A stretch of 64,000 nt of DNA from Sphagnum compactum (Eukaryota; Bryophyta; Sphagnopsida; Sphagnales). Shown here piece by piece: positions 26,541 through 36,689 of this stretch. The stretch lies in contig OZ234497.1 of the NCBI GenBank assembly GCA_965153455.1, positions 12,276,001 to 12,340,000 of the forward strand, in the 5' to 3' direction. Below the pieces are notes generated by a model. The model worked only from the letters and a program-made list of their open reading frames with translations, was not told where the DNA came from and searched no databases. The position numbers and the translations under genes are program-made. The first letter of the stretch is position 1; every line of letters begins with the position of its first letter.

Positions 26541-29339
26541 GCCTCCAATTTTTCATTCTTCTATTTCCAAAGTAGACTCTAGGACTCTGGGGTGATGTTT
26601 GCTTTCTCTTTAATTATTTTTTTTCTAATACACAATTTGGTTGTCCTTCCATTCACAAGTCTGTCAAGTTCAACCACATGAAGCCATCCCTTGTGCACAA
26701 TTTTTTTCGCATTCAATCCATGGGGATGATACCATTACATCAATTCAAGGATGTCATCCTTAAGGAGCAATATAAAAAGTGCATTGGAAAATTAAAGAAA
26801 ATTGGTATAATCTTAGACAAAAGGTTTTTTAAAATTATGTGTACAAGGAATGCATTTCCATTCAAACAATTTCATGCATTAAAAACTCTGAAATTCTATT
26901 TGGAATTAGTGTTTGATGTCTATGGAATTCAATCTTGCAACAAAAACTATCGTTGACTATCAACACCACACATAGGACTTACTATATTGAAGTGCTAAAT
27001 CGGAACTCCGTGATCCTGAAGTTTTGGAGAGATGTTAACCACAAAGGCGATGAATGTGGTGAGGAAGGAGCACACAACACCATTCCACAAGCACCTTCCT
27101 ATTTGTGCCCCTACACTGGGAACAAACTTATTGTGAGAAATTCAATTCCATTATGACTTCAATCCGAAGCTGAAGATGTTCATGGAAAAGTTACAAATGC
27201 TTGTGTCTTCAAATGTGAGTAGTGAGCAAAAGGTGAACTAGCTTAAGCAATGGAATTAATCCTCTATCTTGCATGAGTTGCAGAAGTTTCCAAAGGTGGG
27301 AATTTTGGATGCTACATTCGATAAGTGGTTGCACAAGGCTATATTTTTGTTCCAAGTACTCCTCATCTTCCCCATCATAGTAATTTTTAAGTTGTAGTGT
27401 TTAATTCTTTTGTCAACTGAGACAATCATTTTTTTTGCATTTAATGAACTGCATAGGTAGGTGTGTTTATAATCAAGGCATGAATTGTGAATGTGTGCAT
27501 ATTCTAGTGTAATTTGTTGTTACAATAAATGTGGAATAGTTATGCAAAGATTTAATCCACATCTACCACTTTTAAAGGTAGTTAATTCCTTTTCAAATCA
27601 TGTATATGCTCATGTAGGCTCCTCCATTCAAAAATCTAGTTTTGTGATTGTTTGATTACATGCATGTGAATTTCACAAGGATAAGCGTTAGGAAGTCGTG
27701 GTGAAGAACAAGGCTACTGATCTGTTGTCTTTGGTGCCAATTGGAGGATGGAGGGTTCCAATCAAAGATATGTTTATTTGCAAGTAATTGTTGGTGTGGA
27801 GTAGATTGTTCATCCACAAGAGGGTAAAGAATTGGTTTTAGGCAGCAAGTTCATCACTAGATGTGTAGTCAAATTATTATGTAACAAGCCCATGCACATG
27901 CTTATTAGGATTTAGTGCAAACATTTATGAGTATAGGAACCCATGTTCCAATGTGCATCCACATTAAGGAGCAATTATATGTGCACATAAATAAGCATTC
28001 ATGGATGAGGCAAGAGAAAAAAACTAAAGCATAATTTCCACAATTTTGTGAGGATTAAGGTGTCAAGGAAGGGGTGGGAGATGGGTGCAATTGAATAATA
28101 GTGGAAGTGGCATTATGAAGGTCCTTGCATTTGGATATGGGGCATGTAATAATAGGATTTAACATTGCATCTGAATATTAAAGGCCAATGAACAACATTG
28201 CATACATTGTGAGATGATTAATTTTAACTCAAGTAATAATGTGTGAGATTAGGGAGTTGTTTGGAAATGTGTGTGGTGCATAATGATCTGAAAATGGAAC
28301 AACATTGTATGTGTCCTCAAACTTATTAATGGTACCTAGAAGAAGATCATGTCCAATATGTTTCCATTAAACACCTCAATGTAGGTGGATGCCCTAAAAC
28401 CTACCAACTTGAAAGTTCAAATTTTGCCAGGATGCCAATAATAGAATCTACACCATTTGGACAATTTGATAATATTCTCATGTGTTCTCAAGTTCGTTGT
28501 ATGTTACATCTTGCAATCCTATTGAGGGAATACCAAAACCTTGCCATTATTTTCCATGAAGTTTCAAATTTGACGTAGTAAAACAAGTATGTCGGCAAGA
28601 TGGCTATGAATGAGCAATCATTGTTTGATTCTAGCACTTTAGGTTTCAATTGACAATCTTGAAATTGTCTTGTTTAGGTGGGCCTTGAGACACTTCCTTT
28701 GCTTGAACACAAATGTAATGCCTTTCTTCGTAAGGGCCTTGAAACATTTTTTTTCACAAGTTGGTTACTTGGAATCAATGCATGGCATTAACTGAATCCT
28801 TGTTGTTTTTTGACACAAGAAGCATGCCTTAATGGAGTGGTTTTGATATGGAAAATGGAAATTCTTGAGGGGAGGAATTAAGATGAGGAAAAAAATGGAG
28901 TTATTTAATCATGTGAAAGCTTCCCCTTGATTCCCTAATTGGCTGATTGAACTTTTGTGGTTGAAACTATAGTAACCTATAAAGTAAGCCCAACCACCCC
29001 ATAATTGGTGTTGGTGCTCCTCCTCCTCCCACATGATGATACATTTGTGAAGAGCTCCAGAGGTCGTGAGGTGGTGCATCCCATTGCAAAGAAAATGACC
29101 AACTAGGAAGATGGATCTCTTTGTTTTTCTAAACTTGAATGCATTTCAAATGATTAGATTTTTGACGTAATTGAAAGGAAATTGCCAATAGTAGCGCAGC
29201 AACGATCCAACATCAATAGCCATGGCATGCATAACTTTCTCCCAAGGATTATGGTTTAGGCAATGGTGTTTACAACTTTCTCCCATTAGGATTTTAGGGA
29301 TTAAGGTTTTAAGTGTAGTCATAGACTAGATATAAAGCT
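26541..29339. other. intergenic region with unassigned coding relics
   Basis: Plus-strand frames at 26678-26956 (92 codons) and 26935-27156, and a broken frame around 27700-28000 reading IGGWRVPIKDMFICK and later SANIYEYRNPCSNVHPH, have a protein-like composition but many stops between them. They look like a decayed transposon protein whose family I do not recognise. The remainder is AT-rich with no visible feature. Confidence 0.35.
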
Positions 29340-29620
29340 CTTCTAGGTGGCCCCTAGATTTTTGAAGTCCTAAGGGAACATGAAGGGCCTCATATTTGGG
29401 GACCTTTTTTAGGCCCCTAAGGTTTTGAAGTCTTAATGGACAAGGGGCCATATTTGGGGGTCTTGGGTTTGGAGTGTGGTGTTTTGAGTTTTGAGGTCTT
29501 ATCGAATGAAGGCCCCTATTTGGGGATTTTCAATTTTGAGGACCTAAGGTTTAGGGCCCCACTTAGGGATCTTTGGTTTTGAAGTCTTAAGGGAGAAGGA
29601 CCCTGGGTCACCACTTCCCT
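29340..29620 (+). repeat. degenerate GT-rich minisatellite
   Basis: About four to five degenerate units of roughly 55-65 bp built on the theme GGCCCCTA, TTTGGGG, then TTTTGAAGTCTTAAGGG. The theme is visible at about 29355, 29410, 29440, 29515 and 29560. It is non-coding. Confidence 0.55.
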
Positions 29621-30211
29621 TAGGGCTATCTTTTTGTTATTATATCCTCCATCGGCATTCGTTAAAGGGATCCTTTAGGTGGTCCTTTTTTCACCTTAAC
29701 TCATTTTCACGCCCTTCGTAGTTTAGTTCGTTTTTTCCCGTCTTGTTTGTTTCCTTTCATTACAAATGACCCCCACATCATTAAGCTTATTTCAAGCTTT
29801 TCATCATATCTTTTCCTAATTAAATTTGGTAGGCCTTGTGGTTTAACTTTATAAGTGTGTTGTTTGGTTCCCTTCATGTTGCCATTAGGGTTTTCACTTC
29901 CTTCTAATTTTTGTACCCCTATTGGGGGGCATTAGGGTTTTCAACGTTCTTTTGGGGTCCCTTTCCTTTCACATTTTTTTTCTTCCAATATGTTTTGAAT
30001 GATGATGTTCAACACATAGATGCTCTTCCTAAGTTAAGGGATTTGTAGGTGGCATTTGAGATTTTCATTCATTTTGTACATAAGCCTTATTACCTTCTTT
30101 GTTCTTTCCCCCCACTCCCAAATTTTCAATGCCAACTAATTTTCTTTAATTTGACCTTCATTCACAAATTTGAGAAACTTTTATAACTAAGTTTTTTGGA
30201 GTGTTCGAAAA
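29621..30211. other. AT-rich intergenic region
   Basis: T-rich sequence with repeated ATTAGGGTTTTC-type phrases (29885, 29930). No coding or structural RNA feature seen. Confidence 0.4.
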
Positions 30212-30361
30212 CACTAGTAAAAAATCATCTTTTGTAACTTGTCTTATGCAATTAAAAGTTTCATATGCAACTTAAAAATGTTGTATGCAACTATTTTTGG
30301 GTTACATATAACACCTTTAGTTGCATAAAATAAGTTGCGAAAAACAAATTTTCTTTTAGTG
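30212..30361. mobile_element. CACTA-ended fold-back MITE (about 150 bp)
   Basis: Begins CACTAGTAAAAAATCATC and ends TTTTCTTTTAGTG, so both termini read CACTA inwards. The whole element is an imperfect inverted repeat: the left half (GTAACTTGTCTTATGCAATT) matches the reverse complement of the right half (CGCAACTTATTTTATGCAAC), with homology over about 68 bp per arm. This is the form of a miniature non-autonomous CACTA (En/Spm-type) element. I did not find the 3-bp target duplication expected (AAA before, TGG after), so it may be old or the ends may be off by a base or two. Confidence 0.65.
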
Positions 30362-31200
30362 TGGCTCCTTGAAGTCATTAGCAAACTTCTCTTCCCATCT
30401 CCAGAGGTGGGATAGATCTTGTTTTTACAAAGGTTATTGCCCCAATAGCATACTTGGAGAGTTAGAGACTTATGACCTCAATTATCACATCCAGATTTTT
30501 GCAAGACCATTGTCCATTTTTGTTGAGGGCTATAGGGACTAACAATTCAAGTCCACTTTTATTCCAAGCTCACCTTAGGTGGGCTCATGACATGTTACCT
30601 CCAATAGATTAGGCTTGCATCCTTCCATTTGAATAGCTATGAGAGAGGATCAAATCGCTTTTAGTAAAACATTTTGCAAAGTGTGCATCAACACACTGTT
30701 TCCAGCTTTGCATCTAAGCTTCTTATAGCTCAATTGCCCTTTCACAAGATCCGGCAATTAGTCTACAAAGTTGCTAACTATGTTGCAGGATCTCTCTGGA
30801 GTGCTAATTGCATCCAATAATGACCATAACCTACTACAGAAAAGAACCAGAATTTCTGCAGACGAGTAGGTAGGTATATAGGATGCCCTTTCTTGATGAT
30901 CTTGGACAAGGGGCAACAGCCTGATTGGGACTTGGCTGATTCTGCCACGTAAAAGACCTGCAATTCTAGAGAGTCTAGAGAGTAGTAGGAACCTAAATGC
31001 TACTTTACGTGCACAAACGGAGAATATTGGGACACTGAGGAAATGGGAGATGTGGGGAAGTCGTAGTGTGTCGCGTGTCAGAAAGAGAAGAGCGAATCGT
31101 GTTGCTCGAGATTTGCTGCAAAAATGTGTCCATTGAAACATTTGCAAATCGCGAAATTAAAAGGTTTTTTTCTTTCAATTTTGTGATGTAGCCATACCGG
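30362..31200. other. intergenic region upstream of the 160-aa gene
   Basis: Less AT-rich from about 30760. A 127-codon ATG-initiated minus-strand frame (30758-31141) is present, but its Arg/Leu/Ser-rich product has no recognisable domain. It probably reflects the GC-richer upstream region of the gene starting at 31454. Confidence 0.4.
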
Positions 31201-31208
31201 CGACCATC

Positions 31209-31214
31209 TATAAG
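31209..31214 (+). promoter_or_regulatory. candidate TATA box of the 160-aa gene
   Basis: TATAAG in the context CATCTATAAGGCTCC, about 245 bp before the ATG at 31454. It would imply a leader of roughly 210 nt. Inferred from sequence only. Confidence 0.4.
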
Positions 31215-31453
31215 GCTCCTTGCACACTCTGTTTGAGTCCTTGCATGCTTCGATGCATCAGATCACAAAGAAATAAATGATGGGGGTTTTGAGTCACAAC
31301 AATACAACTATCTGAAAGCTTTTCCCATTCAAGCAGAGGCAAAACACACAAGGATATTTTCTTCTTGGGAGCGACATATCTAGTTCTGTTTTCTGCTTCT
31401 GTTTTTTTTGTTTTGTTTTTGGGTTTTGGGGCTTTGGGGCTTTGCAAGCCAGA

Positions 31454-31936
31454 ATGGCTGATCAGAAGCTGCAGCACACACGAGATATCCATGAGCCTTT
31501 GCTAGGGAAAGATCAGCAGGAAGGAGATGAGGAGCAAGGTGTCGTAGCAGTAGAGCAGGAAACCCACAAATTACTACCTCCAAATGCTGGTGAGGAGGAG
31601 GAAAAGGAGAATCAAGGGGACAGTGGGTATCAGAATCATTTGGAGAAGAATCAAGGAGAAAATGGGTACAAGAAGCATCTGCAATTTTATGAAGAGCAAG
31701 GTCACTTTGGGTTCCAGAAACCAGCAGCACTGGTAGTTGAGGATGAAGAGAAAGGAGTTGTAGCTGCGCAGGAGGAGGAGGAGGAGGAGAAAATTGGTGC
31801 AGAGAGAGTGATGACATGGGAAGAGTACTGGGAGTGGGTAAAGGCGGAGACTAGATGCTACGCTAATTACATCTGCCCTGTCCTCATCGTCAATGCTTGC
31901 ATAGTCACTCTCATCATTCTCTACTTCCTCGGATAG
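31454..31936 (+). CDS. tail-anchored acidic protein of unknown function (160 aa)
   Basis: An uninterrupted 160-codon frame with a good plant start context (AGAATGGC). It is upstream-open, but the first ATG is at 31454. Visible in the product: an N-terminal region with HEPLLGKD; acidic stretches EEEEKEN (47-53) and a six-Glu run (107-112); three imperfect repeats on the theme NQG-x-x-GYxxHL at about 53-64, 66-77 and 81-90; a Trp-rich MTWEEYWEWVKAE (120-132); and a C-terminal hydrophobic segment from about 139 to the last residue (starting YICPVLIVNA). A single terminal membrane segment with an acidic cytosolic domain is the form of a tail-anchored protein of ER, Golgi or organelle outer membranes. 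I do not recognise the family. A TATA-like box at 31209 and clean codon phase support a real gene. Intronless. Confidence 0.7.
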   Translation: MADQKLQHTRDIHEPLLGKDQQEGDEEQGVVAVEQETHKLLPPNAGEEEEKENQGDSGYQNHLEKNQGENGYKKHLQFYEEQGHFGFQKPAALVVEDEEKGVVAAQEEEEEEKIGAERVMTWEEYWEWVKAETRCYANYICPVLIVNACIVTLIILYFLG

Positions 31937-34462
31937 TAGACCATTTGTTCTCTGTTCCAATTCAGGTCAGAGTTCAGAAGATACCATTCCTATGCTGACC
32001 TTGTTATTATTCAGTGCACAGTTGTACAACCTGCAGTAGTCCTGCTGTCCAACACTCCTTTATGTGACGACAGAGCACACAAAAAACCCTACGTGTAAGT
32101 TCATTTCTGAATTGCTGCGTCTTTACCACTTACTTATGAGGCTGTTGTGCATGGCACAACAACATGTATCCATTGTTGAGATGACTCAGGATTCAGCATT
32201 CCAAGAGCGTTTCTTCCCCCGAGGCTTCAGGTTTCTTCCTGAATTTTGGCTTTATAATTGTGTTTTATACCATTAAAGGAAGTTGAGGGATTAGTTTGAA
32301 GGAGTTGTTGCAGTTGAGAACCTGCAACAATAGTACTGATTTTGCTGTTCCATAAGGTCAAAAGGTTGCTATAACTTGTAAGAAAATGGGGAGAGAAGGT
32401 TGTCCTTTTTATTATCCCTTGACACTGCAAATTGAATGTGGATATACCCATGGCTATGGTTTACAAAGAAGAAACTGCCCTGACACTACTGCATTTGTCT
32501 GAAGTCAATAATGAGTTTACTTGGAATTCTGAAGGCTGGGTGGTGCTTGCAATTGGAAAAGCGAGCTTCATGGATAACACAGTCTTGAAGAAGCACCTAG
32601 CAAGTAAGTAGCCCAATGGTTAGGACTTGACCATCTTGCCCAGCAGTTAGGACTTTGAGCATTTCATCCAGCAGTTAGATATGTCAATAGCACCATATGC
32701 AACAAAGTTCTGTTCCTTGGGCCCTTGTCAAATAGTTACACAGTTACCTAATCCTGTTTCCAAGTTTATGGTGGTCAAGTGTGGAATCATCATTACCAGA
32801 AAGCAAGCAGCTGAAAGCTTAGCAATTGAGAGTTTCTTAAAAACTTGCATCTCACAGTTCTGACACCCAAACTGCAGACTTGCAAAATGCACCTGCTGAT
32901 GACAAAATTGAATCTTTGCATAGTTGGACTTAGGCTCCAACTTTGCAACCTGCTCACAACCTGAGAAACAGAGTAAGATTGCTCATATCAAAACTAGGCA
33001 CTAAAATTCAAAAGCTTGCCATCCATACTAGGCAAACTCTCTGTCATATCAAATAAGCATATATGCAATAAATTCACAGAGAAAATCAAAACTCCCATCA
33101 GGATTTAGGGTATGTTCAGGATTCCACATGCCAGGGGGGCCTCTTTCACCCAACAATATCTGAAATAAATTACAGCTGTGACACCCAACATTTTATTGAA
33201 GCTGTATAATAATAACAACAGGAGGCTATTTTGTGGAGTTCATGGGAGCCAAAAAAATGACAATGATGTTGGCAGATGATGAACAGTCTGCCCCATAGTG
33301 ACCTTAAGGTATGCACCAATCAGGCTAGATCTATTTGAAGCCATCAAGCAAAAGACAAAGATGTGAAGTAAGTTGCACAAGATGAAAGTAGCAGGATCCA
33401 GGGTCTTACCCTAAATTTAGTACAGAGACAGCAGCATACATCAAAAGATGTAGCATTAGCTACTCCAGGACCCTCTTCAAACCTCATTGTTTCAAGTGTG
33501 TCCAGACCCCAAGGATGTGGTGGGGCCAAGGCACAGATGATTTGTGCAATTGTTGCCTGGAAAACTAGTAAGCAGGCCCAGTTCAACTGTCATGCTAATC
33601 TCTCCTAGTAGTCAAACCTTCAGGCAATCCCTCTCAGCCACACTTGGTCGCTAGTTGAGCATCTGTCTCCAGTATTGGAGATCATCAAGGAGACCATCAG
33701 GGTGAAAAGAGAGCAGTCCTTGCTGACCCAGCATCCAACAGAAAATTGCAGGGGTAAAGAAATGCTACACATAAATGTGATGGTATCTTGACTCAGCATG
33801 ATAAATGACTTGTTCCAGCCACACAAAGATTTAGATCCTCTGGAAACATGGTGCTCCCTTGAACCATAAGGAACAGAACTGTGTGAGACTATCTTAAGCT
33901 TTGGGATAACTCTTTGACTTTGCTGAAACTTCACAAACTCTATCTACCCAGGAGTTTCCCCCGTGCACTGCAAATGCAGAAGGGAGGAGGAAAGCCTTGC
34001 CTTGCAACCTCAAATCTGGTAAACCCCAGCTTTGGATCCAAACCCACACAGAGCATTTGGATCCTTCAGATCTGCACCTGAGAACCCAACCAAAACAGAC
34101 AGGGAGATACAAAAGCAAATGATGGCTGACAGATGTACCCTGGAAAGGAGCTGCATAAGACGTGCACATGGGAAGGGACACCCGCATCGTGAGAGTGAAT
34201 GCACAGGTTGCGATCTCTAATTGCATCATCAGAGACACAAGAAACATGAGTGTCGTGCTTCTTTATTAGCGGAAGGTAAATGCGACAAATGTGTACATCG
34301 ACTATGAACAGGACCGGAGACCAACAACGGCCATTGTTCGCAGCATCTGGTAGCAGCATCTTGGCTTTACCTCTCACATGCATAGAAGCTCTGGCCACAC
34401 TCTGAAAGCGGTGGTAGGTTAGGCTAGCTAAGGATATCTAGTAGAGTTCATCAACGAAAGCC
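31937..34462. other. 3' flanks between two convergent genes
   Basis: Moderate-GC, non-coding-looking DNA between the plus-strand 160-aa gene and the minus-strand TPI gene. The first few hundred bases are probably the 3' UTR of the former, and about 34250-34462 the 3' UTR of the latter. A short duplicated phrase (CAGCAGTTAG, with GTTAGGACTT) occurs near 32610-32680. Several 60-117-codon minus-strand frames at 33344-34398 have no recognisable domain. Confidence 0.5.
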
Positions 34463-35479
34463 TTATGCAGCAACCTTCTTCTTGGACGTGACAGAGTTGA
34501 CAATGGTGGCAAACTCCGGTCCCTTCAAGGAAGCACCTCCTACGAGGAAGCCGTCTATGTCTTCACGCTTGGCAAGCTCCGAACTGTTGGGCCCGTTGAC
34601 AGAACCCCCGTAGATGATGCGAGTCTTGGATGCCACTTCAGGGGAGACTTTCTCGCTCAGCCATTTGCGAATGGCAGCATGAACTTCCTGAGCTTGTTCA
34701 GGTGTTGCCACTTTGCCCGTTCCAATGGCCCACACCGGCTCATAAGCAATAACCACGTTGGACCAGTCCGGAAGAGAATCAGCAAATGCTTGCAACTGAT
34801 CGGAAACAACATCCAAGGTACGACCCGATTCACGCTCCTCAAGCTTCTCTCCTACACAAGCGATGATTCCCAAGTCCTTAGTCGCCGCATACGCACTCTT
34901 CTTGCCGATGGTATCGCTACTTTCCCCGAGCACATGTCTGCGCTCCGAGTGACCCAAGATAACCCACTTAGAACCCACATCCGCCAACATATCAGCACTG
35001 ATCTCCCCGGTGAAAGCTCCCCCTTTCCCAGTCCAACTATTCTGCCCCGCGACATCGATCCGCTTCGTCAAAGTACTCACCACCTGTGGGATGTAAACAA
35101 ACGGAGGTGCGACTACCACATCCACATCATCTTCCAGCTTCGCACTGTTCAGATCATCTACCAACTTCTTGATAGACTCGGTGTTGCCATTACACTTCCA
35201 GTTTCCACCCACGAAGAATTTCCCAGATCCACCCATGCTCACGATTCCTCTAGTAGAAGAAGAAGAAGAAGAAGAAGAAGAAGCAGAAGAAACAGCCCCC
35301 AAAACTGCCCCGAAACCCTCACTGCCACTCTTGCTACCGTTATCAAGACGCCGCAATCCAACAAACTTAGGACAAGATGCAACCACCACAACACTACTGC
35401 TCTTGGACCTGCTGCTACTCCTCGCGCAGATGGATCCCGTTGCCGTTGCAGAGTGCACCAGCCTGCAAGTATGGGCCAT
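34463..35479 (-). CDS. TPI: plastid triosephosphate isomerase, intronless (338 aa)
   Basis: Interconverts dihydroxyacetone phosphate and glyceraldehyde 3-phosphate, here probably in the chloroplast stroma (Calvin cycle). One unbroken frame encodes the whole enzyme. The first ATG is at 35479; the frame continues open upstream but has no ATG. Residues 1-81 are Ser/Arg/Val-rich and poor in acidic residues, as in a chloroplast transit peptide, and include nine consecutive Ser from a GAA/TTC microsatellite. The TIM barrel starts near Met-82. Catalytic residues are present: Lys-95 in GGNWKCNG, His-177 in GHSERR, Glu-247 in [12 protein letters not shown]; loop YGGSVNG and phosphate-binding GFLVGGASL follow. 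The barrel of about 257 aa is normal length. Oddity: plant TPI genes usually carry many introns and this has none, so it may be a retrocopy. It looks intact and functional. Confidence 0.95.
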   Translation of the reverse strand: MAHTCRLVHSATATGSICARSSSRSKSSSVVVVASCPKFVGLRRLDNGSKSGSEGFGAVLGAVSSASSSSSSSSSTRGIVSMGGSGKFFVGGNWKCNGNTESIKKLVDDLNSAKLEDDVDVVVAPPFVYIPQVVSTLTKRIDVAGQNSWTGKGGAFTGEISADMLADVGSKWVILGHSERRHVLGESSDTIGKKSAYAATKDLGIIACVGEKLEERESGRTLDVVSDQLQAFADSLPDWSNVVIAYEPVWAIGTGKVATPEQAQEVHAAIRKWLSEKVSPEVASKTRIIYGGSVNGPNSSELAKREDIDGFLVGGASLKGPEFATIVNSVTSKKKVAA

Positions 35480-35751
35480 TCGGGAAGACCTAGATTTACG
35501 AAGAGGAATCAGCAGAGACACGAAAAAAGCTGTTGTGGAATCCGTGGTCACACAGGCGTTCTTATCTACCACTTCGTGCGATGGGGGGTGGGGTTTCGGG
35601 GTACTGTAGACGGTTGTGATGCTTGGCAAGGCGGAAGGGGTAAATCATCACCGTAGGATGCTGCGCTTTGGGTGGGGATGTGTGTGCACGCGAGCAATAC
35701 CGCCCCACCCCCAACAACCCTCCCTTTTTTTTATTCTCATCCTTGTGTATG

Positions 35752-35758
35752 TATTATA
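35752..35758 (-). promoter_or_regulatory. candidate TATA box of the TPI gene
   Basis: On the minus strand ACTATAATACATACAC contains TATAATA about 270 bp upstream of the ATG at 35479. It lies immediately next to a dispersed repeat (copy B). The position is plausible for a leader of about 240 nt, which is C/T-rich. Inferred. Confidence 0.35.
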
Positions 35759-35764
35759 GTTTGA

Positions 35765-35975
35765 GGATGGATTTCAATGGATGGCCCAATGGGCCCAGAG
35801 TGAACTTGCCACCTACCAGCGCGCCATGGATGGACGTCATGTGGACAGAAAACATGTTTAAAAAAAATTGTATTTCTGTCCTAGAACTAATTAACCATTG
35901 TGCTTACCTATCTATTGACCATTCACATCGATCCTACCTACCTAGTTTTAGCCACCAAGTGGCTAACCTGTGCTT
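35765..35975 (+). repeat. dispersed CCTA-rich repeat, copy B
   Basis: Shares with copies A, C and D the phrases ATGGATG then TGTGGACA, TTACCTATCTATTGACCAT, CCTACCTACCTAG and TAGCCACCAAGTGGCTAAC. It lies directly upstream of the TPI promoter and about 0.7 kb before RT element copy 2. Confidence 0.5.
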
Positions 35976-35976
35976 T

Positions 35977-36010
35977 GGGGTGGGGAGGGGTGGGGCGGGG
36001 GCGGGGGGGG
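35977..36010 (+). other. G-quadruplex-forming tract
   Basis: Six consecutive runs of at least four G separated by single bases (pattern GGGGTGGGGAGGGG then TGGGGCGGGG, ending GCGGGGGGGG). This is a textbook intramolecular G4 motif, about 500 bp upstream of the TPI start. Confidence 0.6.
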
Positions 36011-36689
36011 AGGATTGCTTGGGTTTTTGCTTCCTTGAGTTTTTTTGTTTTTCCTCTTTGGATGGCTCCCTCTTTGCGTCCCTTGTCAGTTCGAATTATC
36101 CTTTGTTTTCATTGTTTTGTTCTTTACATTTTAAGCGACCTTTTGAGACATGTTAAGAATGCTCATTCTCTTGCTAGTCTCGTTCTTCATGTTAGTTAGG
36201 CTGTTTTTTTTCCAAGTGTTTTCCCCTTTTATGTTTTACCTTAGTTTTATTCCTTTTGCTTCTTGGGGTTGGTTTCAAGCCCAGTTTAGCACCATTTTGG
36301 GGTTGTTTGAATTTTGTTTCGTGTGCCCTTGTTTGTTTCATAGGATCCTTTAAGCCATCCAAGACAAAGTTAAGTAAGTTTTTTATTTACCCTTTGACTG
36401 AATTGCCCAAGATCCAACAAACGAGTTAGCATGTTACTTATTCCTCCTATTGTCATGTTGGTGTTTGTTCTATATTCAACGTGGTCATTCAAATCAATGA
36501 GAGGTTTTTGCTTGCCTCAGGAGGTTTTTGGCAAGCAATTGGTCTTTTCTTTGAAAGTAGTCTTCACATGCCTCTTATGTGCCTCATTTTCTCCACTCAT
36601 GGGAAAAATTTTCAACGATTCATCTTCGTTGATATCTATTTTTAGAGAGAGCCGATGAATACAGTTGTGTTGCCAGAGCTCTCCAGCCC
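36011..36689. other. T-rich spacer before RT element copy 2
   Basis: T-rich sequence with no recognisable domain. Hydrophobic Phe/Leu-rich frames here come from base composition. It could include the 5' untranslated part of the retroelement. Confidence 0.35.

Noticed and set aside
30758-31141. 127-codon minus-strand frame upstream of the 160-aa gene
   Set aside because: Arg/Leu/Ser-rich composition without a domain, in a likely promoter region; no supporting signal.
35480-35629. Fifty extra in-frame codons upstream of the TPI ATG
   Set aside because: The extension has no ATG; the first one is at 35479, and the protein from there already begins with a credible transit peptide.
34679-35656. 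Long open frames on the strand opposite TPI, including 325 and 146 codons
   Set aside because: They are antisense shadows of a GC-richer coding frame with Ser/GAA repeats. The products are Arg/Ser- or Glu/Leu-rich and have no domain, while the minus strand encodes an unmistakable TPI.
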